Shown piece after piece: positions 1-6,566 of a DNA stretch of 11,988 nucleotides. Below the pieces are notes generated by a model. That model saw only the letters and a program-made list of their open reading frames with translations, searched no databases and was not told the origin of the DNA. Positions within the stretch are counted from its first letter, which is position 1. Every line of letters starts with the position of its first letter. Position numbers and translations under genes: made by a program. The stretch comes from an uncultured Fibrobacterota bacterium (lineage in GTDB: Bacteria > Fibrobacterota > Chitinivibrionia > Chitinivibrionales > Chitinispirillaceae). The stretch spans positions 1 to 11,988 of the forward strand of contig CAISVC010000160.1 of NCBI GenBank assembly GCA_903888815.1. Reading direction: 5' to 3'.

Positions 1-1340
1 ACGATGACGAACAGCATGATCATGCCGAGGGAGCGGTAATCAACCGTGGTGGAGACGATCTGACAGGCAATCGCCGTCAGAAAAACCGCGGCACCCGCGA
101 CGGCATAATGATACAAAGGAGAATGGACGCCGGGCAGCGTGCGCGGTCGACTGCGGCGTGTAGCGGCATCACCCTGCACCACATAAACGTCGATCCGTCC
201 GCTTTCCCTGATGAGCCGGTTCACGAGCGAACCACCGTGAACAAGATTGTCGAAAAGTCCCGTCATGGACTTTCCGACAACGATTTGGGTCACATTGTTC
301 TGCTGCGCGACGCGGACCAGGGCGCTGGCGATGTCATCGTCGGTGGTGGTGATCAGTTCCGCTCCAAGCTCCTGGGCAAGGGTGATGTTCTTTTTAAGCC
401 TTTTTTCAGCCTCGGTTGTCAATGACTGTGTAGTCTGGACGTACACCGCAATCCACGGCGCTTCCATGGTCGATGCAATGCGCCGCGTCCAACGAATGAG
501 CTTCTCGGAATGCGGGCTTGAACCGATGGCGACCATGAGCCGTTCCGCGGTTTTCCACGGGCCGCTGATCCGGTGTTCCTGCATGTAATCTTTCAGCTGC
601 GAATCCACGTGCTGCGCGGTGGCGCGGAGCGCGATTTCGCGTAGAGCAGTCAGGTTCCCTTTTTTAAAGAAGTGCTCGATGGCCGCCGCAGAGCGGTCGG
701 GCGCATAGACCTTTCCTTCAGCAAAGCGTTGCAGGAGTTCGTCCGGAGCGATGTCGATAAGCTCTATCTCATAGGCCGTATCGACAACGCTGTCCGGCAC
801 GGTCTCGCGGACCGTGATGCCGGTTATCTGCTGGACCGTATCGACCAGGCTTTCGATATGCTGGACATTAAGCGTGGTAAAAACATTTATTCCATTGTCA
901 AGAATTTCAACGACATCCTGATACCGTTTCGCGTGGCGCATGCCTTCGGTATTGGTGTGCGCCAGTTCGTCGACCAGCACATACGCGGGCCTGCGGCGCA
1001 GTATCGCGTCCAGGTCGAGCTCCTGCATGTTCATGCCGCGGTACGGAACTGAGGTGCGCGGTAGGAGCGGCAGGTTTTCCAACAGTGCTTCGGTCTCCTG
1101 GCGTCCGTGCGTTTCAACAAGACCGATGACGACATCGATACCCTTGGATTTCAGCGCCCGCGCCGCCTCCAGCATCGCGTAGGTTTTGCCCACGCCGGCG
1201 GCCATACCGAAGAAAATTTTAAGGCGGCCGCGTCCCTTTACCTCTTCGCTGCGCTTTATGGATGCCAAAAGCGCGTCCGGATCCGGGCGTTCCGGAAGGC
1301 CTTCTCTCGAAACCGGATCAGTACGCTTCGATTCGCCCAT
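1..1340 (-). CDS. kdpD: Sensor histidine kinase KdpD, N-terminal half (runs off left edge)
   Basis: Osmosensitive K+ channel histidine kinase, normally partnered with the response regulator KdpE to control kdpFABC. About 446 codons are present; full-length KdpD is roughly 900 aa. The KdpD domain carries a Walker A motif GMAAGVGKT (residues 45-53) and a Walker B-like LVDELAHTN (Asp124-Glu125). A universal-stress-protein-like domain follows from about residue 262 (LMVAIGSSPHSEKLIRWTRR). The last residues in the window (YHYAVAGAAVFLTAIACQIV) open the DUF4118 membrane domain. The dimerisation and ATPase kinase domains lie outside. The start is the only usable ATG in frame: the frame is closed upstream by a TAG at 1358-1356. 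The Shine-Dalgarno AGGAG (1357-1353) is 12 nt from this ATG, which is unusually far. Identity is very secure. It lies 306 bp downstream of kdpC, separated by a repeat, so it may be transcribed separately from kdpFABC. Confidence 0.96.
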   Translation of the reverse strand, partial: MGESKRTDPVSREGLPERPDPDALLASIKRSEEVKGRGRLKIFFGMAAGVGKTYAMLEAARALKSKGIDVVIGLVETHGRQETEALLENLPLLPRTSVPYRGMNMQELDLDAILRRRPAYVLVDELAHTNTEGMRHAKRYQDVVEILDNGINVFTTLNVQHIESLVDTVQQITGITVRETVPDSVVDTAYEIELIDIAPDELLQRFAEGKVYAPDRSAAAIEHFFKKGNLTALREIALRATAQHVDSQLKDYMQEHRISGPWKTAERLMVAIGSSPHSEKLIRWTRRIASTMEAPWIAVYVQTTQSLTTEAEKRLKKNITLAQELGAELITTTDDDIASALVRVAQQNNVTQIVVGKSMTGLFDNLVHGGSLVNRLIRESGRIDVYVVQGDAATRRSRPRTLPGVHSPLYHYAVAGAAVFLTAIACQIVSTTVDYRSLGMIMLFVI

Positions 1341-1357
1341 GATTACATGGATCTCCT
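1338..1357 (-). promoter_or_regulatory. Start-stop element (ATG-TAA) between Shine-Dalgarno and kdpD start
   Basis: Reading the minus strand, AGGAG (1357-1353) is followed after 4 nt by ATG TAA (1348-1343), then 2 nt, then the kdpD ATG (1340-1338). The ribosome binding site is therefore well spaced for the one-codon start-stop ORF and poorly spaced (12 nt) for kdpD. This could lower or couple kdpD initiation by re-initiation. The arrangement is seen directly; the regulatory role is inference. Confidence 0.35.
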
Positions 1358-1479
1358 AATGAAATAACCAGACAGGCAAAGTTTCCCTTTTTAGCGACAT
1401 CCTTTTCTTTGAGCCGGCCCTGGATAACAATGCCCTGTATATAATAATCCCCGGCAAAAGAACGTACCACTATTTTTTC

Positions 1480-1614
1480 TAGAAGCTATTTTAAAATAGA
1501 TTTTAGTTGTGTCACTCCCGCGGAGGCGGGAGTCCAGCCTTTTAAAAATCAATGGATTCCCGCTTTCGCGGGAATGACATCTTTGACAATTGACTAATTA
1601 TGAAATGGCTTCTA
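1480..1614. repeat. MITE-like nested palindromic element with terminal inverted repeats
   Basis: Outer arms: TAGAAGCTATTTTAAAAT (from 1480) matches the reverse complement of the right end, TAGAAGCCATTTCATAAT (from 1614 inward), with mismatches at only 3 of 18 positions. Inside are two 26-bp inverted arms, 1511-1536 and 1553-1578, that differ at 4 positions. Each inner arm is itself a hairpin: ACTCCCGC/GCGGGAGT and ATTCCCGC/GCGGGAAT. The C-G pair of one hairpin is replaced by T-A in the other, so pairing is kept. The inner pair resembles the widespread GTCATTCCCGC-type REP doublets of Gram-negative genomes. No transposase is present, so it would need a trans-acting enzyme. No convincing target duplication is seen (GT on one side, GA on the other). 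Confidence 0.7.
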
Positions 1615-1646
1615 ACCATTCCTTTCTTTTTCATACGAGCCCCTTT

Positions 1647-2219
1647 CTATTTTAAATTGTCAAGAGCTTCGTTGAGCCGGAGCACGTTGACGCGCGGCTC
1701 TCCGAGAAACCCCATTTGCGGAGGCGCTACGGAATGTTCGACCAGCAAAGCGAGCGCGGCCGTCTGTGCCTTTGAATAGTTCCTTTCCCGGGCGACCCTG
1801 GCAATTTGTAACCGCGCCGCCTCCGGGCTGATATCCGGGTCAAGGCCGCTGGCCGAAGCGAAAAGCATGTCAGGCGGCACCACAGTCTGCCGTGAAAGCC
1901 GGTTACTATTGCAGAATTGGCGGCCGCGGTTTTCCACGGAATCTCGGAGCTGCAGGGAGGTGCAGCTCAGGTTGCTGCCGCCCGAAGGCAAAGGGTTATA
2001 GGCAATGGCCGAAGGCCGGGGCTGGAAATAGCGGTAGCTCGTAAACTGCTGGCCGATGAGCTCCGAACCGACGGCTTTTTTCTGGACAACGACCAGACTG
2101 CCCCCTGCCCGGTAAGGGAAAATAAGCCGTACTACGGCGGTGACTGCAAGTGGATACAGCACGCCGGTGAGGAGCGTAAGTACGATGAATACCCGAAAAC
2201 ACGTTAAAAGTTGCTTCAT
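1647..2219 (-). CDS. kdpC: K+-transporting ATPase subunit C (KdpC)
   Basis: KdpC is the single-span accessory subunit that stabilises the KdpFABC complex and assists ATP binding by KdpB. The 190-aa length is normal. An N-terminal membrane helix (about residues 8-33, VFIVLTLLTGVLYPLAVTAV) is followed by a periplasmic domain with family hallmarks: GSELIGQQF, YFQPRPSA and YNPLPSGGSNL. The C-terminal DPDISPEAA is the typical conserved KdpC stretch (usually LDPHISP.AA), followed by QIARVARERN. The gene starts 14 bp after kdpB with GAGG 8 nt before the ATG, so it is in the same operon. The segment between SNL and ASGLDPDIS is Cys- and Ser-containing and less typical, but length and flanking motifs look intact. 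Confidence 0.96.
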   Translation of the reverse strand: MKQLLTCFRVFIVLTLLTGVLYPLAVTAVVRLIFPYRAGGSLVVVQKKAVGSELIGQQFTSYRYFQPRPSAIAYNPLPSGGSNLSCTSLQLRDSVENRGRQFCNSNRLSRQTVVPPDMLFASASGLDPDISPEAARLQIARVARERNYSKAQTAALALLVEHSVAPPQMGFLGEPRVNVLRLNEALDNLK

Positions 2220-2233
2220 TGTCGGATCCTCAG

Positions 2234-4330
2234 TTACACAATGTGAAGTACTGAAACCAGCATATCGATCAGCTTGATGCCGACAAACGGCACTACCAGC
2301 CCGCCCACCCCGTAGATAAGCAAATTCCGGCGGAGGACCTGCGCGGCGGGCAGCGAACGGTACGAAACCCCTTTGAGCGCCAGCGGAATAAGAAAAACGA
2401 TAACGAGCGCATTGAATATGACCGCGCTCAAAACCGCACTCTGGGGGGACGAAAGCCGCATGATGTTCAGCGCGGCAAGCGGGCCGGCATGCCCTACGCT
2501 TGCGAAAAGCCCGGAAAACATCGCCGGAATAATGGCGAAATACTTGGACACATCATTGGCAATGCTGAACGTGGTGAGCGCGCCGCGCGTCATGAGGAGC
2601 TGCTTGCCGATTTCAACGACTTCGATGAGCTTGGTCGGATTGCTATCGAGGTCCACCATGTTGCCCGCCTCGCGCGCAGCCTGCGTGCCGGTGTTCATCG
2701 CCACGCCGACATCGGCCTGAGCAAGCGCCGGAGCGTCGTTGGTGCCGTCGCCGATCATTGCCACCAGATGGCCTTTAGCCTGCTCTTCGCGGATGCGGGC
2801 GAGCTTCATCTCGGGCGTGGCCTCGGCGATGAAGTCGTCGACGCCGGCCTCTGCCGCAATGGCCGCGGCCGTGACCGCGTTATCGCCGGTGACCATCACG
2901 GTTTTTATGCCGCTCGCGCGCAGGCGCATGAACCGCTCTTTGATGCCGCCTTTTACCACATCTTTTAAATTGATCACGCCGAGGGCAAGATTGTTCTCCG
3001 CCACCACGAGCGGCGTGCCGCCCTGTTGCGCGATATTATTGACAATATTGAATATCGCGATCGGATAGGTGCCGTCGTGTTCAAGGATGAAATGCAGAAT
3101 GGCTTCGGAAGAGCCTTTTCGTATGCAACGCACTTTGCCGGTCACGGTATCCGGAATGTCGACGCCGCTCATCCGAGTTTTTGCCGAAAACGGGATGAAA
3201 TGCGCTTTCAGGTCGATAATGTCGCGCGAACGGAGGTTATATTCGTTTTTAGCAAGCACCACGATGGAACGTCCTTCCGGCGTCTCATCGGAAAGCGAGG
3301 CCAGTTGGGCCGCATCGGCGAGCCGCTGGCTCGTGACGCTGGGGCCGGGCAGGAACTCGGTCGCCATGCGGTTGCCGATCGTGATAGTACCGGTTTTATC
3401 TAAAAGCAGTACATCCACATCGCCGGCCGCCTCGATCGCCCTACCGCTGACGACGAGCACATTGTGACGCAGCAGCCGGTTCATGCCGCTTATGCCGATG
3501 GCGCTGAGCAAACCGCCGATTGTCGTGGGAATAAGACAGACAAGAAGCGCGACGAGGATGGGGACCGACAAGACAATCGCCCCTGTCTGGTTCGTCGACT
3601 TTACGACGTAGCTGGAGAATGCCGGCAGCGTGATCACGACAACGAGGAACACGAGCGTCAGGCTCGACAAAAGTATGGAAAGCGCGATCTCGTTGGGTGT
3701 TTTCTGACGCACTGCGCCTTCCACGAGCGCGATCATCCGGTCTAAAAATGAGCTCCCGGGTTCTGAGATGATCCTGATGACGATCCGGTCGCTCAGGACC
3801 TTTGTACCGCCGACGACGGCGTTGCGGTCGCCCCCGCTCTCCCTGATCACCGGCGCCGATTCACCGGTCACGGCCGACTCGTCGACGCTGGCGATTCCCT
3901 CGATCACTTCGCCGTCGGACGGAATGACCTCCCCTGCTTCGCAGACAACCGTGTCCCCGGCTTTCAGCTCCGCGGCGGCCACGGTCGTTTCACGTCCGTC
4001 AACTATTCTGCGGGCCATGGTCTTCGTGCGGCTCCTCCGCAACTCGGCCGCCTGCGCCTTGCCGCGTCCTTCGGCCATTGCCTCGGCAAAGTTTGCAAAA
4101 AGGACGGTAAAGACGAGCCAGAGCGAGATCTGCAGGTTGAATGCTGAAAGGCCGCCGTGATGGAGGCCGTGCACTGTGGAAACAACTGAAAGGAGCGCGC
4201 CGACCGCAACGACAAAAATGACCGGGTTTTTCATCAGTTGACGCGGACCGCATTTCCGGAAGGATTCAACAACCGCGGACCGTATAATGGCGGCATCGAA
4301 CGGTTTTGCGCGAGGTCTTGATTCAGACAT
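2234..4330 (-). CDS. kdpB: K+-transporting P-type ATPase subunit B (KdpB)
   Basis: Catalytic subunit of the Kdp K+ pump; it hydrolyses ATP through a phospho-aspartate intermediate in the inner membrane. The 698-aa product is a normal length. Visible motifs are the actuator TGES (residues 155-158; Ser158 corresponds to the inhibitory phosphoserine Ser162 of E. coli), the phosphorylation motif DKTGTIT (Asp311), the hinge MIGDGTNDAPAL, and the membrane motif SIANDVSKYFAIIP. That last motif holds the Asp and Lys pair that couples KdpB to transport through KdpA. I start at ATG 4330 (MSESRPRAKPFD) rather than the longer open frame to 4519, because the extra residues lie entirely inside kdpA and look non-coding. 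The start is 1 bp after the kdpA TGA, with AAAGGG inside the end of kdpA, implying translational coupling. Confidence 0.97.
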   Translation of the reverse strand: MSESRPRAKPFDAAIIRSAVVESFRKCGPRQLMKNPVIFVVAVGALLSVVSTVHGLHHGGLSAFNLQISLWLVFTVLFANFAEAMAEGRGKAQAAELRRSRTKTMARRIVDGRETTVAAAELKAGDTVVCEAGEVIPSDGEVIEGIASVDESAVTGESAPVIRESGGDRNAVVGGTKVLSDRIVIRIISEPGSSFLDRMIALVEGAVRQKTPNEIALSILLSSLTLVFLVVVITLPAFSSYVVKSTNQTGAIVLSVPILVALLVCLIPTTIGGLLSAIGISGMNRLLRHNVLVVSGRAIEAAGDVDVLLLDKTGTITIGNRMATEFLPGPSVTSQRLADAAQLASLSDETPEGRSIVVLAKNEYNLRSRDIIDLKAHFIPFSAKTRMSGVDIPDTVTGKVRCIRKGSSEAILHFILEHDGTYPIAIFNIVNNIAQQGGTPLVVAENNLALGVINLKDVVKGGIKERFMRLRASGIKTVMVTGDNAVTAAAIAAEAGVDDFIAEATPEMKLARIREEQAKGHLVAMIGDGTNDAPALAQADVGVAMNTGTQAAREAGNMVDLDSNPTKLIEVVEIGKQLLMTRGALTTFSIANDVSKYFAIIPAMFSGLFASVGHAGPLAALNIMRLSSPQSAVLSAVIFNALVIVFLIPLALKGVSYRSLPAAQVLRRNLLIYGVGGLVVPFVGIKLIDMLVSVLHIV

Positions 4331-4331
4331 A

Positions 4332-6023
4332 TCAGAACCCTTTCCCGGCAATAAAGAACAGGTGTTCGATGACCGGCCCCAGTGAAAGCACAGGGAAAAA
4401 GTTGAGCGCGCCGATGATGATGATCGTACCGAGGAGCAGTAGTACGAAAAGCGCGCCGTCCGTCGGGAAAGTCCCGGCTGACGGCGGCGTGAATTTCTTT
4501 TGTGCCAGGTGACCGGCAACGGCGAGCATGGGCACGCTCACCGAAAAACGGCCGATCAACATTGCCGCGCCGGTCAGAAGGTCATAGAACGGCGTATTGG
4601 CATTGAGCCCGGCAAAGGCGCTGCCGTTGTTGTTCGCCGCGGAGGCAAAGGCGTACAGGATCTCGGTGAGGCCGTGCGTTCCGCTTGTCGAAAGAGTTGC
4701 CAGTCCCGCAGGGGTGATGCAGGCAAGCGCGCCGGAAAACAGCACCACGATCGAGGAGGCGAGAACCGCGATGACCGACATCTTGATCTCGAACGATTCG
4801 ATTTTTTTGCCCAGATATTCCGGCGTCCGTCCTACCATGAGGCCCGCGATGAAGACCGCAAGAATCACATAAGCGATCATGCCGTACAGACCGGACCCCA
4901 CTCCGCCGAAAATCACTTCGCCGACCATCATGTTGAACATGGCGACCAATGCGGCAAGCGGGGAAAGGCTTTCGTGCATGGCATTGATCGACCCGTTCGA
5001 CGCGGCCGTGGTTGCGGTCGACCAGATGACGCTGTTCGTGATCCCGAACCTGGTCTCTTTCCCTTCAAGCGAACCGGCGACGCCGAGCAGACGGTTGTCC
5101 GCGTGCTCGGCATAAAGGGAAACCGTAAGACCGCCGATAAACAGTACCAGCATCGAGACGAAGAGTATCCAACCCTGCCTTTTAGAACCGACCATTTTAC
5201 CGAAAGTATAGGTCATGCTCGCCGCAACGAGCAGAATGGCCAGCATCTCGAGGAAATTTGATAGCGGGGTGGGGTTCTCGAACGGATGCGCGCTGTTCGC
5301 GTTGAAAAAACCGCCGCCGTTCGTGCCCAGCTGTTTTATTGCTATCTGGGAAGCTGCGGGGCCGAGTGGGATTGTCTGCTGCTGTCCTTCGATCGTGGTG
5401 ACGGTCACATAGGGCCGTAAGGTCTGCACCACGCCCTGGCCGACAAGAATGACGGCAAACACAAGGCTCAAAGGGAGGAGGATATACACCGTGGAACGGA
5501 CACAATCGGCCCAGAAATTCCCGATGGTTTCCGACGAGCGGCGGCCAATGCCGCGGCAGAGCGCCGCAAACACCGCAATGCCGGTCGCTGCGCTGACGAA
5601 GTTCTGGACCGTGAGCCCGAGGAACTGGGTGAGGTAGGAAAGGGTCGTTTCTCCCGCATAGGCCTGCCAATTGGTATTTGTCATGAAACTTATCGCGGTG
5701 TTCAGAGCGAGGTGCCATGAGACCGCAGGCAAATGCTGCGGATTGAACGGCAGGATCTTTTGCGTCAGCTGCAGACAGAACACCACTGCCATTCCCAGCC
5801 CGCTGAAAATCAAGAGGGCGACGCAATACTGTTTCCAGGTCATTTCTTCTTCAGGATCGACCCCGCTCAGACGATAGAGCGCATTTTCGACAGGTCTGAG
5901 AAGCGGTGAAAGAAAACATCGCTTTTGTGACAACACGTCCGCCATATATGCGCCGAGCAAAGGTGCCAAAACCGTGAGGGCGGCGATATAAACAATAACC
6001 TGTACAACGTCCATCGGATGCAT
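4332..6023 (-). CDS. kdpA: K+-transporting ATPase subunit A (KdpA), K+-selective channel-like subunit
   Basis: KdpA binds and conducts K+ in the Kdp complex and descends from four tandem channel-like repeats. The 563-aa product matches the family (about 557 aa) and has about ten membrane helices. Signature loops are GTNGGGFFNANSAHPFENP (Gly233-Thr-Asn-Gly236, a selectivity-filter segment), YAFASAANNNGSAFAGL and MVGEVIFGGVGSGLYGM. The start at 6023 (MHPMDVVQ) is preferred over the ATG three codons later because GAGG lies about 6 nt upstream of the first ATG and about 15 nt from the second. It follows kdpF by 12 bp. Nothing looks truncated. Confidence 0.97.
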   Translation of the reverse strand: MHPMDVVQVIVYIAALTVLAPLLGAYMADVLSQKRCFLSPLLRPVENALYRLSGVDPEEEMTWKQYCVALLIFSGLGMAVVFCLQLTQKILPFNPQHLPAVSWHLALNTAISFMTNTNWQAYAGETTLSYLTQFLGLTVQNFVSAATGIAVFAALCRGIGRRSSETIGNFWADCVRSTVYILLPLSLVFAVILVGQGVVQTLRPYVTVTTIEGQQQTIPLGPAASQIAIKQLGTNGGGFFNANSAHPFENPTPLSNFLEMLAILLVAASMTYTFGKMVGSKRQGWILFVSMLVLFIGGLTVSLYAEHADNRLLGVAGSLEGKETRFGITNSVIWSTATTAASNGSINAMHESLSPLAALVAMFNMMVGEVIFGGVGSGLYGMIAYVILAVFIAGLMVGRTPEYLGKKIESFEIKMSVIAVLASSIVVLFSGALACITPAGLATLSTSGTHGLTEILYAFASAANNNGSAFAGLNANTPFYDLLTGAAMLIGRFSVSVPMLAVAGHLAQKKFTPPSAGTFPTDGALFVLLLLGTIIIIGALNFFPVLSLGPVIEHLFFIAGKGF

Positions 6024-6035
6024 GAGTTGCCTCGA

Positions 6036-6125
6036 CTAAAACTTCTCCGGGTGAATGATGGTGTATATCAAATAAAAGAACAGGAACACCGCCGCGCCGA
6101 CGGATACAACGGTTTCAAAGTCCAT
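6036..6125 (-). CDS. kdpF: K+-transporting ATPase small subunit F (KdpF)
   Basis: A 29-aa single-helix protein that stabilises the KdpABC complex in the membrane. The minus-strand frame from ATG 6125 to TAG 6038-6036 reads MDFETVVSVG, a hydrophobic stretch, then YLIYTIIHPEKF. The ending (Y-L-[LI]-Y-x-[LI]-[LI]-x-P-E-K-F) is the KdpF hallmark. It sits at the expected place, 12 bp before kdpA. The ribosome binding site is imperfect: AAAGGA is about 14 nt upstream of the ATG. It is first in the operon, so the promoter should lie upstream of 6125. It is too short for most gene callers. Confidence 0.9.
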   Translation of the reverse strand: MDFETVVSVGAAVFLFFYLIYTIIHPEKF

Positions 6126-6126
6126 A

Positions 6127-6193
6127 GGATTAATTGTTTCCTTTCTTATAATTAATTTTACGCGATAAACTTTAATTGCAGTAAAAATTAATC
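6127..6193. promoter_or_regulatory. AT-rich inverted repeats upstream of kdpF (candidate kdp promoter/operator)
   Basis: GGATTAAT (6127-6134) and ATTAATCC (6186-6193) are inverted. Nested inside, ATTAATTTTAC (6151-6161) and GTAAAAATTAAT (6181-6192) are inverted apart from one extra base. TTAATT occurs five times. On the minus strand a possible -10 TAAAAT lies between the inner arms, but I see no good -35. KdpE sites in E. coli are T-rich and lie in this position, so a KdpE or other operator is plausible. The repeats are seen; the role is inferred. Confidence 0.3.
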
Positions 6194-6316
6194 CAAAAAA
6201 GATAAGGAAATTGTTAATAATGAGGGGGGAACTATAAAGAAATGATAAAGATTGAGATCTGAGCGCTTCGGCGTTTTTTGAGCTGCCCTCGAACCGTGTT
6301 GTTGAGCTGGGTGTGC

Positions 6317-6350
6317 AGATACGGTTTTGATAACGAAACCGTATCTTTTT
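6317..6350 (+). terminator. Rho-independent terminator-like hairpin with no upstream plus-strand gene
   Basis: An 11-bp perfect stem, AGATACGGTTT (6317-6327) with AAACCGTATCT (6336-6346), has an 8-nt loop and runs straight into TTTT. It points along the plus strand, but no plus-strand gene lies upstream within the intergenic region. It may end an unseen small RNA or an antisense transcript of the kdp leader, or attenuate a long amtB leader. It could instead be a DNA operator palindrome. Confidence 0.55.
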
Positions 6351-6506
6351 CCCACCTTTCTACAAATTTGACCCAATCACACTTCTTTTCCTCAACCTGA
6401 AAGCCTAGTAACCGGAAATTGTATCATCGTATGACAGATTCAACATTTTTGTACCGGGCAGGTTCAATTTCTGCATTTTTAAGGCGTTTGCAACCCGGCA
6501 TACTTT

Positions 6507-6545
6507 TTGTTGTTATATCGCAGAGTATCGACAACAACTTTTTTT
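6507..6545 (+). promoter_or_regulatory. Hairpin plus T-tract in the amtB leader (possible attenuator)
   Basis: TTGTTGT (6507-6513) pairs with ACAACAA (6531-6537); an inner ATA/TAT can extend the stem. The 3' arm is followed by C and seven T residues (6539-6545), ending 10 nt before the amtB ribosome binding site. The stem is AU-rich and would be weak, so it might be conditional. A terminator-type leader is inferred, not shown. Confidence 0.3.
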
Positions 6546-6566
6546 ATAACAAGTAAAGGAGTACCT

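Larger units (their letters stand above)
1318..1634 (-). pseudogene. Possible small unknown gene between kdpC and kdpD, split by a repeat
   Basis: Upstream part: a strong ribosome binding site AAAGGGG (1646-1640) lies 5 nt before ATG at 1634, directly after the kdpC stop. The frame begins MKKKGM, then enters the repeat element and stops at 1542 (30 codons). Downstream part: beyond the element an open frame runs from about 1478 to a TGA at 1318-1320. It includes RSFAGDYYIQGIVIQGRL and KKGNFACLVISLG, which alternate hydrophobic and polar residues like a folded small protein. It overlaps the kdpD start by 23 nt. Removing 137 bp (the 135-bp element plus a 2-bp flank) joins the halves in one frame, giving a protein of about 59 aa starting MKKKGMEKIVVRS. 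I do not recognise the family. The downstream half could also be translated alone from GTG at 1470 (50 aa), though I see no clear ribosome binding site for it. The interrupted-gene reading is inference. Confidence 0.35.
6126..6566. other. 441-bp divergent intergenic region between kdpF and amtB
   Basis: No convincing protein gene was found here. The open frames at 6188-6376 (minus) and 6507-6566 (plus, extending amtB) start at TTG and lack ribosome binding sites. The region must hold the promoters for both kdp and amtB. It contains the AT-rich inverted repeats near kdpF, a weak UUCG-tetraloop hairpin followed by T6 (6262-6279), the strong hairpin at 6317-6350, and another hairpin at 6507-6545. 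TTGAGCTG occurs twice (6278-6285 and 6302-6309). I looked for a sigma-54 promoter for amtB and found only weak matches. Confidence 0.7.

Noticed and set aside
108..1367. Several plus-strand ORFs opposite kdpD
   Set aside because: They overlap each other and lie antisense to the clear KdpD reading frame; none resembles a known domain.
4331..4519. N-terminal extension of kdpB giving a 761-aa frame
   Set aside because: The extra residues are a shadow of kdpA, are Ser/Arg-rich with no KdpB similarity, and the normal KdpB start at 4330 is preceded by AAAGGG.
4500..5261. 253-aa plus-strand ORF opposite kdpA
   Set aside because: It is rich in Arg/His/Gly/Asp and is the antisense shadow of a well-conserved gene in GC-rich DNA.
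6188..6376. 62-aa minus-strand ORF in the kdp leader
   Set aside because: It starts at TTG with no ribosome binding site, crosses the 6317-6350 hairpin, and its sequence shows no recognisable fold or family.
6461..6474. Sigma-54 promoter (GG-N10-GC) upstream of amtB
   Set aside because: The GG and GC spacing is right, but flanking bases match TGGCAC/TTGCA poorly. Another candidate near 6498 lacks the GC of the -12 element.
6126..6500. c-di-AMP (ydaO-type) riboswitch ahead of kdpF
   Set aside because: Such riboswitches precede K+ transporter genes in some bacteria, but I could not find the conserved core sequences on the minus strand.
6507..6566. 20-aa extension of AmtB from a TTG codon
   Set aside because: No ribosome binding site; it covers a hairpin and T-tract, whereas GTG 6567 has AAAGGAG at ideal spacing.
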